Below, one piece after another: positions 15,477-23,678 of a DNA stretch of 64,000 bases. This DNA is from Mycobacterium gallinarum (lineage in GTDB: Bacteria > Actinomycetota > Actinomycetes > Mycobacteriales > Mycobacteriaceae): NCBI RefSeq assembly GCF_010726765.1, contig NZ_AP022601.1, positions 2,170,001 to 2,234,000 of the forward strand, written 5' to 3'. A program made the position numbers and the translations under genes. Position 1 is the first letter of the stretch; each line of letters opens with the position of its first letter. The notes under the pieces were generated by a model. The model had not been told where the DNA came from. It worked only from the letters and a program-made list of their open reading frames with translations, and did no database searches.

Positions 15477-16994
15477 CTACCGCCCCGACTCGTCGCGCGT
15501 ATTGAGCACGTTCACCCCGCGGAACAACGCCGACGGGCAGCCGTGACTGACCGCCGCCACCTGGCCGGGCTGCGCCTTGCCGCAGTTGAACGCACCGCCG
15601 AGGCGCCATGTCGACGGCCCGCCGACGGCTTCCATCGATCCCCAGAAGTCGGTCGTGGTCGCCTGGTACGCGACGTCGCGCAGCTGACCGTCGAGGCGGC
15701 CGTCGCGAATCCGGAAGAACCGCTGTCCGGTGAACTGAAAGTTGTAGCGCTGCATGTCGATCGACCATGACTTGTCGCCGACGATGTAGATGCCGTCCTG
15801 CACCCGGGCGATGAGATCGTCGGTGCTCAGCTCATCGGTACCGGGCTGCAGCGAGACGTTGGCCATCCGCTGAATCGGCACGTGATGCGGCGAGTCGGCA
15901 TACGAGCAGCCGTTCGAGCGCGCAACACCGAGCCGGGGCGCGAACACCCGATCCAGTTGATAGCCGACGAAGATGCCGTCGCGCACCAGATCCCAGCTCT
16001 GCGCGGCCACCCCGTCGTCGTCGTAACCGACACTGGCCAAACCATATTCGACGGTGCGATCGGCGGTGACATTCATCACCGGCGATCCGTAGCGCATGGT
16101 GCCCAGCTTGTCGGGGGTCGCGAAGGACGTGCCCGCGTACGCGGACTCGTAGCCGATCGCGCGGTCGTATTCGGTGGCGTGCCCGATGGACTCGTGGATC
16201 GTCAACCATAGATTGGTCGGGTCGATCACCAGATCCGTCGGCCCCGCCGAAACGCTGGGCGCCTTTGCCTTTTCAGCCAGCAGGGACGGCAGCTGCGCCA
16301 GCTCGTCGGTCCAGTTCCACACGTCGTCGCCCGCGACGACCTCCCAGCCCCGCGCCATCGGCGGCACCAGTGTGCGCATCGTCTCGAACGACCCGGCCGC
16401 CGCGTCCACCGTGACGGCGTCCAGCGTCGGCATCAACCGCACCCGCTGCTGCGTGATCGACGAGCCGAACGTATCGGCGTAGAAGGTCTGCTCCTTCATC
16501 GCATGGAGCCCGGCCGATACGTGATCCACACCGTCGGCGGCCATCAGCCGGCCGGAGTACTCGCCGAGCACCGCGATCTTGTCCGCCGCGGAGACGGCGA
16601 ACGGGTCGATGCGGTAGTCGGACACCCAGCTGACATCCGAGTACACCGGCTCGGGCGCCAGTTCGACGTGTTCCGCATTCAACGGCTTCAGCGTGGCCGC
16701 GACGTGGACGGCGCGGCGCGCGGTCTCGGCAGCCGTGCCGGGATGCAGCTCGGCGTGCGAGGCGAAGCCCCACGTGCCGTCGACGATGACCCGCACCGCC
16801 AGCCCGATCTCGCGGTTGACCACGGCCGCCTCCAGCTCACCGTCGCGCAGCTGGATGTGGTCCGTCGTGATCGCGTGTATGCGCAGGTCGGCGTAGCTGG
16901 CTCCGGCGGCCTTCGCCGCAGATAACGCTGCATCGGCCAGCTCATGGCGCGGCAGCTCGAGGAAGTCGGGGTCGACTTGGCGTTGCGCTGTCAC
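15477..16994 (-). CDS. tldD: TldD-like zinc metalloprotease
   Basis: A 505-residue TldD homologue, the catalytic partner of PmbA. It contains the zinc-binding HESIGHATEYDRAIGYE, matching the family HExxxH motif, in its middle third. Downstream it has the ADSPHHVPIQRMANVSLQPG segment and a GAFNCGKAQPGQ tail. The TldD/TldE assembly forms a barrel that cleaves unstructured peptides of small size. The start is GTG 16994. It is first of three genes (tldD, pmbA, AhpD-like) on this strand, and the length and order fit Rv2315c. Confidence 0.85.
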   Translation of the reverse strand: MTAQRQVDPDFLELPRHELADAALSAAKAAGASYADLRIHAITTDHIQLRDGELEAAVVNREIGLAVRVIVDGTWGFASHAELHPGTAAETARRAVHVAATLKPLNAEHVELAPEPVYSDVSWVSDYRIDPFAVSAADKIAVLGEYSGRLMAADGVDHVSAGLHAMKEQTFYADTFGSSITQQRVRLMPTLDAVTVDAAAGSFETMRTLVPPMARGWEVVAGDDVWNWTDELAQLPSLLAEKAKAPSVSAGPTDLVIDPTNLWLTIHESIGHATEYDRAIGYESAYAGTSFATPDKLGTMRYGSPVMNVTADRTVEYGLASVGYDDDGVAAQSWDLVRDGIFVGYQLDRVFAPRLGVARSNGCSYADSPHHVPIQRMANVSLQPGTDELSTDDLIARVQDGIYIVGDKSWSIDMQRYNFQFTGQRFFRIRDGRLDGQLRDVAYQATTTDFWGSMEAVGGPSTWRLGGAFNCGKAQPGQVAAVSHGCPSALFRGVNVLNTRDESGR

Positions 16995-17019
16995 GCCACC
17001 ACCGTAATAGCGGCCGGTC

Positions 17020-17868
17020 TCACCTCGTGACGGCGCTGGTGCCCAGAATCGTCAACTCCAGCGCGAGCGCCGTCGCGCACACCAGACCGACGATCATGAA
17101 TGCCCACCAGTCGATCGCCTTCGGGCCCGACGGCGACGCCGAGATCTGTCCCACGCCGCCGCGGGCGGTGATCGCGTCGCCCATCTCGTCAGCCCGTCGC
17201 AGTGCAACGGTGACTGCCGCCGCGAGCAGGTCGACAAGCTCGAGCATCCCGGCGCGGAAGCGCCCTCGCCTGGTGGCCGCCTGCTCTTTGGGGCGCAACC
17301 TGCGCGCCGCATAGAGGACACGGAACTCGTCGATCAGCATCGGAAATGCGCGCAGCGCCAACGCCAGCGCCACCGCCCACTCATCGACCGGTATGCGCAG
17401 CGCCTTCAGCGGCCGGCCCAATTTAGCTACGGCGGGGGCGATCTCGGCGACGTTGGTCGTCCACGACACCATGGCGCCCAGGCCGAGCAGAACGATCGAC
17501 AACGCCGTGATCCGCAGGAAGTTGAACAGCCCACCCAGTCCGATCTCGACCGAACCGACGTCGATCACGGGGCTGCCACCCGCGAAAGTCGCTGTGAGAC
17601 CGCCGAAGAACAACAAAATCCAGAGCCAGCCCGGGATGGACGGCAGCACGCCGCGGGGTATCCGAGCGATTCGCGCGGCGATGAGCACCAGCACGGCAAC
17701 CGCACCGATGGGAACCCACCCCGGATAGAAGGTCATCAGGATGCCGATTGCCGCCACCATGAGCAGTTTCGTTCCGGCCCAGAGCCGGTGGATGGCGCTG
17801 TTACCCGGTACGGGGCGCAGCAGCACCACCGGCCTGCGTTGCCGCTTGTTCGCGATCGGCGCGGTCAC
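17020..17868 (-). CDS. ECF transporter T component (CbiQ/EcfT)
   Basis: The 282-residue integral membrane protein has five to six helices. A cytoplasmic segment carries [10 protein letters not shown], which resembles the Ala-Arg-Gly-type coupling helices through which EcfT contacts its ATPases. It starts at GTG 17868 and overlaps the stop of the upstream ATPase gene by GTGA (17865-17868); upstream in-frame starts inside that gene are less likely. The fused partner provides two ATPase domains and a membrane domain, so these two genes could make a complete vitamin or metal importer. Position and length match Rv2325c. Substrate is unknown. Confidence 0.85.
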   Translation of the reverse strand: MTAPIANKRQRRPVVLLRPVPGNSAIHRLWAGTKLLMVAAIGILMTFYPGWVPIGAVAVLVLIAARIARIPRGVLPSIPGWLWILLFFGGLTATFAGGSPVIDVGSVEIGLGGLFNFLRITALSIVLLGLGAMVSWTTNVAEIAPAVAKLGRPLKALRIPVDEWAVALALALRAFPMLIDEFRVLYAARRLRPKEQAATRRGRFRAGMLELVDLLAAAVTVALRRADEMGDAITARGGVGQISASPSGPKAIDWWAFMIVGLVCATALALELTILGTSAVTR

Positions 17869-19913
17869 GATCTGTCTCCCGCCACCGTCGGCGTCGCCGC
17901 CACCACCCCGTTTTGCAGATGCAGAGTGCGTGGGCACACGTCCTCGAGGCCCGAGAAGTCGTGGGAGATGATGACGATGGTCAGCCCGAAGTGGCGTCGC
18001 AGCTCACCCAGGAGCCGCAGCAGCCCACGCTGACTCGCCGCATCCAGCCCGGCAAGCGGCTCGTCGAGGATGAGCGCACGAGGCTGGCGCGCCAGCAGCC
18101 CGGCCAGCACCACACGGCGCATCTGGCCGCCGCTCAGTTGGTCGATGCGCCGCTTCGCCAGCGCCTTGTCCAGGCCGACGGTGGCCAGCGCCTCGCTCAC
18201 CCGCTTGCGGTCACGCGGGGAGAACCCGGCCGCAGATGCGATCTCGAGATCCACCCGGCCGCGCATCAGCTGCAGGCGGGCCGCCTGGAAGGAGATGGCA
18301 ACGGCACCAACCTGATCGGACACCGGCGCACCATCGAGCAGACAGCTGCCGCCGGTCGGGACAGTGAGTCCCGCCATGATCCATGCCAACGTCGACTTCC
18401 CGGATCCGTTGAGCCCGTGGATCAGCAACCCGTCGCCCTCGTTGACGGTGAAGGTGATGTCGCGCAGCGCCATTGCAGCCCACGGTGTTCCGCTGCCGTA
18501 TTCGTGATTGACCCCACGGAGTTCGAGCACTGGCTTGTCGGCGTGGTGGTAGCCGGTGACGGTAGCGGGCGGCGCCGACGCGGTTTCCACCATGTCGGTG
18601 TTGTCGGCGGCGCCACCGTTGCCGGTCAGATTGACGGCGCGGTCCGCGGCATCCGCCTCGTCGTTGTAGTGGGTGATGTGCACCAGCGACATGTCGTGAT
18701 GCTTCGTCAACCCGGATAACACCGACATCAGCGCGCCCCGACCCTCCTGGTCGACCATGCTGGTCACCTCGTCGGCGATCAGCAGCGACGGTTCACGGGC
18801 CAGCGCCGCCGCGACGGCGAGCCGCTGCAGCTCACCGCCCGACAGACCGCCCGTGTCGCGCTCGGCGAGCCCGTCCAGCCCGACCTCGCCGAGCAGCTTG
18901 GGGATGTCCGTGGTCGTCCCCGGCGGCAGGCCCCACACCACGTCGTCGGCGACCCGGGTGCCGAGCACCTGACTCTCGGGGTGCTGCATGATCACCGCCG
19001 TACCGCCGAGCCGGCCGAGCCCGACGCCGCCGGGCCGGTCGATGGTGCCCGACGTCGGTTCGCGGCCGGCCAGCATCAGCATCAACGTCGTCTTGCCCGA
19101 ACCGTTCGCGCCGGTGATCGCGAGATGCTCACCGGGTACGACGTTCAGCGATACCGGACCCAGCGCGTCGTGGTCGGCGTTCGGATAACGGAAGCGGACG
19201 TCGTGCAACTGCGTCGGTACAGGGGCGATGGTTCCGGTGTCGGCGGAGGATTCGAGCTTGTGCACGTCGGGGATGGCGACCAGTCGCGACATCACCCGCG
19301 ACAGCGCCCACCACCCGATGAGCGTGACGAAGACGATGGACCACACCGAGGATGCGAAGAACAGCAACGGCCAATAGTCCAGCGCGGTGGCGAAGTCGCG
19401 CTTGAGCTGCTCGGCCAAACCCTCCATTTCGGGGATGCGCGCGATGATCGCGGCGACTCCGTCGACGTTGGCGGTTACCGATTCGAAGATGAGATGGCGC
19501 AGGCGCGTCAGGATCGCCAGCGCCGCGACGACGAATACGCCAGAGAGCGCCCCGGCGACCAATGAACACAGGAAGACGGTCAGCGTGCCGCGTCCGCGGC
19601 GCTTGATGATGCCGGTCAAGCCACCGATGTAGGCGCAGTTCATGACGGTCATGAAGCCGCCCATGCCGGCGATCAGAAACGCGATGATCGCACCGGCCAC
19701 AGTGGCGGTGAGCAGCACGCGCAGCCGATAGCGGTAGGCCAGCAAACCCATCGGGACGGTGCCGAGCAACGACAGACCCGCGGCGAACGGAACGACGACG
19801 GCAATGATCGCCGTGGCCGCGGACAGCGCCGCGATGACCGACGCCTGGGCCAGTTCACCCGGGCTCAGCGCGCCGGAACGTCGAGTCACGCCCGAATCCC
19901 CGGTCACGGCCAT
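17865..19913 (-). CDS. Fused ECF importer: membrane domain plus two ATPases
   Basis: The 682-residue protein begins with about 215 residues of five to six membrane helices ([20 protein letters not shown] onward), resembling DUF2232 or MptD-type S components. Two ABC ATPases follow. The first has [10 protein letters not shown], signature LSGGELQRL and Walker [13 protein letters not shown]; the second has [19 protein letters not shown] and [11 protein letters not shown]. All catalytic motifs look intact. ATG 19913 gives the family length, close to Rv2326c; an upstream in-frame start would run into the divergent promoter. Fusing the putative substrate-binding subunit to both ATPases is unusual, since S components are usually separate and exchangeable. 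Confidence 0.85.
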   Translation of the reverse strand: MAVTGDSGVTRRSGALSPGELAQASVIAALSAATAIIAVVVPFAAGLSLLGTVPMGLLAYRYRLRVLLTATVAGAIIAFLIAGMGGFMTVMNCAYIGGLTGIIKRRGRGTLTVFLCSLVAGALSGVFVVAALAILTRLRHLIFESVTANVDGVAAIIARIPEMEGLAEQLKRDFATALDYWPLLFFASSVWSIVFVTLIGWWALSRVMSRLVAIPDVHKLESSADTGTIAPVPTQLHDVRFRYPNADHDALGPVSLNVVPGEHLAITGANGSGKTTLMLMLAGREPTSGTIDRPGGVGLGRLGGTAVIMQHPESQVLGTRVADDVVWGLPPGTTTDIPKLLGEVGLDGLAERDTGGLSGGELQRLAVAAALAREPSLLIADEVTSMVDQEGRGALMSVLSGLTKHHDMSLVHITHYNDEADAADRAVNLTGNGGAADNTDMVETASAPPATVTGYHHADKPVLELRGVNHEYGSGTPWAAMALRDITFTVNEGDGLLIHGLNGSGKSTLAWIMAGLTVPTGGSCLLDGAPVSDQVGAVAISFQAARLQLMRGRVDLEIASAAGFSPRDRKRVSEALATVGLDKALAKRRIDQLSGGQMRRVVLAGLLARQPRALILDEPLAGLDAASQRGLLRLLGELRRHFGLTIVIISHDFSGLEDVCPRTLHLQNGVVAATPTVAGDRS

Positions 19914-19995
19914 TGCACGATTCTGCCAGTCGAATTCTAAGAGCGGTCGTCGCCTTGCTGCGACCAGCAATCGGCCTGCCGCTTCGTTTGAACTG

Positions 19996-20010
19996 CATAG
20001 CAAGGCTATG
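19996..20010. promoter_or_regulatory. Palindromic operator candidate for the MarR regulator
   Basis: CATAGC (19996-20001) and GCTATG (20005-20010) form a perfect inverted repeat around AAG. It lies 13 bases before the marR-like start and 82 bases before the divergent ECF gene. MarR dimers bind such short palindromes, so it probably controls one or both genes. Confidence 0.5.
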
Positions 20011-20023
20011 TAATAGTGGGGTC

Positions 20024-20461
20024 ATGACTCAGACCCTCGGCGCCGACCTGCTGCATGTGGTCGCCCGGATCAACCGACTGGCCACGCAGCGCGCCCGGCT
20101 ACCCCTGCCCTTCGCGCAGGCGCGGCTGCTGTCGACGATCGAAGACAAGGGGCCGACCCGGATATCGGATCTCGCGGTGCTGGATCACTGCTCGCAACCG
20201 ACGATGACGACCCAGGTGCGCAGGCTCGAGGACGGGGGTTATGTGTCACGCACCGTCGACCCCGACGATGCGCGGGCCGTGTTGGTCCAGATCACGTCCA
20301 AGGGAGTCGAGACGCTGAGGCAGGTGCGCGTGGACCGCGAGGCCGCCATCGAGCCGTACCTGGAGCGTCTGGACGCGTCGGATCGGCAGGCGCTCAGCGA
20401 AGCAGTCCGTATATTGCGAGGGCTTCTCGCGGACGCGGCCTCACCCACCGCCGCCAAATAA
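20024..20461 (+). CDS. MarR-family transcriptional regulator
   Basis: The 145-residue protein has the MarR winged helix: ISDLAVLDHCSQPTMTTQVRRL as recognition region (key part SQPTMTTQVRRLE) and the wing GYVSRTVDPDDARAVLVQIT. Flanking helices make the dimer interface. It starts at ATG 20024 just after a palindrome that overlaps its promoter, so autorepression is likely. It corresponds to Rv2327 by position. The MFS gene follows on the same strand after a large palindrome, a standard arrangement for a MarR-controlled pump. The ligand is unknown. Confidence 0.85.
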   Translation: MTQTLGADLLHVVARINRLATQRARLPLPFAQARLLSTIEDKGPTRISDLAVLDHCSQPTMTTQVRRLEDGGYVSRTVDPDDARAVLVQITSKGVETLRQVRVDREAAIEPYLERLDASDRQALSEAVRILRGLLADAASPTAAK

Positions 20462-20464
20462 TTC

Positions 20465-20517
20465 GTGATTTCGGTGTGCTGAGTCGCGCAGAGCGCGACC
20501 ACCTACACCGAAATCAC
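20465..20517. repeat. Nested REP-like palindrome
   Basis: An outer 13-bp perfect stem (20465-20477 with 20505-20517, arm GTGATTTCGGTGT) encloses a 7-bp stem GTCGCGC/GCGCGAC (20483-20489 with 20493-20499) with loop AGA. It fills most of the gap between marR and the MFS gene. It may act as a terminator or RNA stabiliser. I recall similar TTTCGGTGT-type palindromes between genes in fast-growing mycobacteria. Confidence 0.6.
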
Positions 20518-20542
20518 TCGACCAAAAGGAGCACTTGCCCAT

Positions 20543-21748
20543 ATGTGGCGTCAACCCAAAGCTGTTTGGGCCGTTGCCTTCGCGTCCGTCGTCGCGTTCA
20601 TGGGTATCGGTCTGGTCGACCCGATTCTCAAGCCGATCGCCGACAACCTGAACGCGTCGCCGTCGCAGGTGTCGTTGTTATTCACCAGCTATATGGCGGT
20701 GATGGGCGTCGCGATGCTGATCACCGGCGTAGTGGCGAGCCGCATCGGCCCCAAACGCACTCTGCTGCTCGGGCTCGTGGTCATCATCGCGGGTGCCGGC
20801 CTGGCCGGCATGTCGGAAACGGTAACCGAAATCGTTGGCTGGCGGGCACTTTGGGGCCTGGGTAACGCGCTGTTCATCGCGACGGCGTTGGCGACGATCG
20901 TCAACTCCGCGCGCGGCTCGGTGGCGCAGGCGATCATCCTGTACGAGGCGGCGCTGGGTGTCGGCATCGCGGTCGGCCCGCTGGTCGGCGGTTTGCTCGG
21001 ATCGATCTCGTGGCGCGGACCGTTCTTCGGGGTGTCGGCGTTGATGGCGTTCGCCGTCGTCGTCACGGCATTCCTGCTGCCGTCCACACCGCCCGCCGGA
21101 CGTGCGACGACGCTGGCCGACCCGTTCCGTGCGCTGCGCCACCGCGGTCTGCTCGGCGTCGCAATCACCGCGCTGCTGTACAACTTCGGCTTCTTCACGC
21201 TGCTGGCCTTCACACCGTTTCCGCTCGACATGAGCGCGCACGAGATCGGGCTGATCTTCTTCGGTTGGGGTGTCGCGCTGGCGTTCACGTCGGTGGTCGT
21301 CGCGCCGCGGCTGCAACGCCGCTTCGGGACCGTGCCGACGCTGCTCGTGAATCTCTTGGCCATGACCGCGACTCTGGCGGCGATGGCCGTCGCCACCGAG
21401 AACAAGACCGTGCTGGCGACGTGTGTGGTGGTGGCGGGATTGTTCATCGGTGTCAACAACACGTTGATCACCGAGACCGTGATGAAGGCTGCGCCGGTCG
21501 AAAGAGGCGTCGCCTCAGCGGCTTACAGCTTCGTACGCTTCTCCGGTGCCGCATTGGCGCCGTGGCTCGCCGGCGTGCTCGGCGAACGGGTCAACGTCCA
21601 TGCCCCGTACTGGGTCGGTGCGGCGGCGGTGCTGCTGGCAGCGGGTGTCCTGGCAATCAGCCGCTCCCATCTGACGGGTATCGACGCCGAGGAGAAACTC
21701 GACGAGGTCAGTGAGGCGACCGCGATCACCGTCGGCAGCGACAGCTGA
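20543..21748 (+). CDS. MFS efflux transporter
   Basis: A 401-residue, 12-helix major facilitator of the drug/proton antiporter type. The A-like loop GVVASRIGPKRTLLLG sits between helices 2 and 3 and the antiporter motif C region reads EAALGVGIAVGPLVGGLLG in helix 5. AAAGGAG precedes ATG 20543. Cotranscription with, or control by, the upstream MarR protein is likely. The substrate cannot be read. The polar acidic tail (DAEEKLDEVSE) is cytoplasmic. It converges on the phytase-like lipoprotein gene six bases away. Confidence 0.85.
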   Translation: MWRQPKAVWAVAFASVVAFMGIGLVDPILKPIADNLNASPSQVSLLFTSYMAVMGVAMLITGVVASRIGPKRTLLLGLVVIIAGAGLAGMSETVTEIVGWRALWGLGNALFIATALATIVNSARGSVAQAIILYEAALGVGIAVGPLVGGLLGSISWRGPFFGVSALMAFAVVVTAFLLPSTPPAGRATTLADPFRALRHRGLLGVAITALLYNFGFFTLLAFTPFPLDMSAHEIGLIFFGWGVALAFTSVVVAPRLQRRFGTVPTLLVNLLAMTATLAAMAVATENKTVLATCVVVAGLFIGVNNTLITETVMKAAPVERGVASAAYSFVRFSGAALAPWLAGVLGERVNVHAPYWVGAAAVLLAAGVLAISRSHLTGIDAEEKLDEVSEATAITVGSDS

Positions 21749-21754
21749 GATCCA

Positions 21755-22864
21755 TCACTCCATGGCGAACGCATAGAACTGCGTCGTCTGGTCATCCGAG
21801 AAGTTGTCATCTGTGACGAGCACTACGACCTGCCTGCCGTCCGACAGCCTGGGGCCCAACGTGATTCCCTCGACGTTGTCCAGATTCTGCACCTGGGGAA
21901 TCGTCGACAGATCGGCCACCAGAATCTTGGTCATCGCCGTCGGCGGCGCGTCCGCGAGCGACGGCCTGTCCAAGATGTCGTCGGCGCCGGCGGTGCTGGC
22001 CCGGTAGATGCGCGCGACATTGTGGGCGCCGTGCGAGCGTTCGATGACCAGAAAGTTGTCGTCGTCGAGCGCCACGAGATCCGACAGCCCGTTCGCATCG
22101 CCGTTCGGCGCGGTGATCGGGTCGAGCGGGTAGGCGTATTGCGCGCTGGCGGTGCCCGTCGAGACGTCGAACCTGGTGACGCGGGTGAGGGCACCGGCCT
22201 CGGCGGTCGGCAAACCGCCGTCGTTGAAACCTGGGTCTTCCATTCCCGCGAACAGATAGTTGCCGCTCGGCGTCAACGTCAGCCCCTCGAGACCATTGTT
22301 GGTGCGGGGGCCCGTGTCCTGCTGCGATATCCACAGCACGGGTGGCAGGTCGTATTGACCGCGGAACGCACCGTCGAGTCCTGCGACGCGAACCCACGGA
22401 TCCAACAGCAGCGGCCGGTTCGGATCCTTGACGATCCGCTCGCCCTCGCTGGACCAGTACAGCTGTTGGCGGCGCTCGTCGAACGCGATGCCCTCGGGGT
22501 CCGGCGGGATCACCGGAGGCATGGCATCGGGCGACAGCGGGGGAAAAGGTGCGCCGGACCGGTCCAGCAGTGAGGTGGTATCGAGCCACTCGACACCAAT
22601 CAATCTGTTGTCGCTCAATGTGATTCGGACGGTGTAAAACCTTGCGGGGTTTCTCGCCGAGCGGTCGTCACTGATGATGTAGTAGAGCTGACGGCCCGGG
22701 TCATAGGTGATCGCCGAAAGTCCCCCGACCGTCGTGTCATCGAAAAGGTAGCTGGCCGGAAAGTCGACCTGCCCGAGGTAGGTCAAGCCTGTCGACAGCG
22801 TGGATGCGGGACTGCAGGCGGAAAGGAACAGGGCGGCCGCCAAAAGGCTGCACCGCAGTCGCAT
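21755..22864 (-). CDS. Phytase/esterase-like lipoprotein
   Basis: The 369-residue exported protein has the lipobox LSAC at residues 16-19 of MRLRCSLLAAALFLSACS. The body is a beta-propeller of the esterase-like activity of phytase family, with GLSAITYDPGRQLYYIISDD, PEGIAFDERRQQLYWSSEGE and NGLEGLTLTPSGNYLFAGMED as repeated blades and acidic calcium-type loops. ATG 22864 overlaps the stop of the VIT-type gene (TGATG), so the two are translationally coupled. Substrate may be a phosphoester; function is inferred from the family. Longer frames upstream lie inside the VIT gene and are not used. Confidence 0.8.
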   Translation of the reverse strand: MRLRCSLLAAALFLSACSPASTLSTGLTYLGQVDFPASYLFDDTTVGGLSAITYDPGRQLYYIISDDRSARNPARFYTVRITLSDNRLIGVEWLDTTSLLDRSGAPFPPLSPDAMPPVIPPDPEGIAFDERRQQLYWSSEGERIVKDPNRPLLLDPWVRVAGLDGAFRGQYDLPPVLWISQQDTGPRTNNGLEGLTLTPSGNYLFAGMEDPGFNDGGLPTAEAGALTRVTRFDVSTGTASAQYAYPLDPITAPNGDANGLSDLVALDDDNFLVIERSHGAHNVARIYRASTAGADDILDRPSLADAPPTAMTKILVADLSTIPQVQNLDNVEGITLGPRLSDGRQVVVLVTDDNFSDDQTTQFYAFAME

Positions 22865-23577
22865 CACGCGATGACTGTACCGACGAGGCTTCCCACTGCG
22901 TAGGTGGCCGCGATCGCTATAGCGCCGAATGCCAGCTGCCGCAGAGACCCGAACCACAGCGGCCTCTTGGTGAATCTGGCCGCCAGCCCACCGGCAATGA
23001 GCAACCCCAGACCACCACACAGCAGCCCCGGCCACAGCGATTCGACTCCGAGTAGGTACGGGATCAGCGGAATGATCGCACCGATCGCGAACATGACGAA
23101 CGACGAGCCAGCGGCCACCCAGGGCGACGGCTTCTCACGCGGGTCGACGCCGAGCTCCTGCACGAGGTGGAAGTTCAGAGCGACCTTCTCGTCGCGGTGG
23201 ACCTCCTCGGCGGCCTTGCTCGCGGTTTCGCGGGTCATCCCCATGTCCATCAGCATCGCCACCAACTCGGCCTTTTCGGCCTGCGGGTGCTTTTCAAACG
23301 CGCGTCGCTCGACGATGACCTCGGACTCGATCTGCTCGTTGGCCGTCGCCACCGAGGTGTACTCCCCCAGCGCCATCGAGAACGCGCCGGCCAACAGCCC
23401 GGCCACGCCGCTGATCACGACGGTGTGCGCGCTGGCCGCGGCGGCGACACCCGCGATGAGGGCGGTGTTGCTGACAAGGCCGTCCATCGCCCCGAACGTG
23501 GCCGCGCGCAGCCAGCCCCCGGTCACATCGGCGTGCCGGTGTGACGACATGTGCGGAACGCCGGTCGGTGCGGACAT
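22864..23577 (-). CDS. VIT1/CCC1-family metal transporter
   Basis: The 237-residue protein matches the VIT/CCC1 iron-manganese transporter family. The N-terminal helix reads FGAMDGLVSNTALIAGVAAA, helix 2 ends with SMALGEYTSVATANEQ, and a cytoplasmic acidic metal-binding domain follows (EKAELVAMLMDMGMTRETA and EEVHRDEKVALNF). Three more helices end the chain. Five membrane helices and Glu/Met-rich loops are the family hallmark. Such proteins export or store Fe2+/Mn2+. It is coupled to a phytase-like lipoprotein, a pairing whose meaning is not clear. Confidence 0.85.
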   Translation of the reverse strand: MSAPTGVPHMSSHRHADVTGGWLRAATFGAMDGLVSNTALIAGVAAAASAHTVVISGVAGLLAGAFSMALGEYTSVATANEQIESEVIVERRAFEKHPQAEKAELVAMLMDMGMTRETASKAAEEVHRDEKVALNFHLVQELGVDPREKPSPWVAAGSSFVMFAIGAIIPLIPYLLGVESLWPGLLCGGLGLLIAGGLAARFTKRPLWFGSLRQLAFGAIAIAATYAVGSLVGTVIA

Positions 23578-23678
23578 GGGGTCGATTTAACGCCACCGGT
23601 TTCGCCTGGTCTAGCAAGGTTTGGCTACGTTTCTGACATCACAGTTTCGACGGGCCTCCAAAGGGCTACGGTCGAGTA

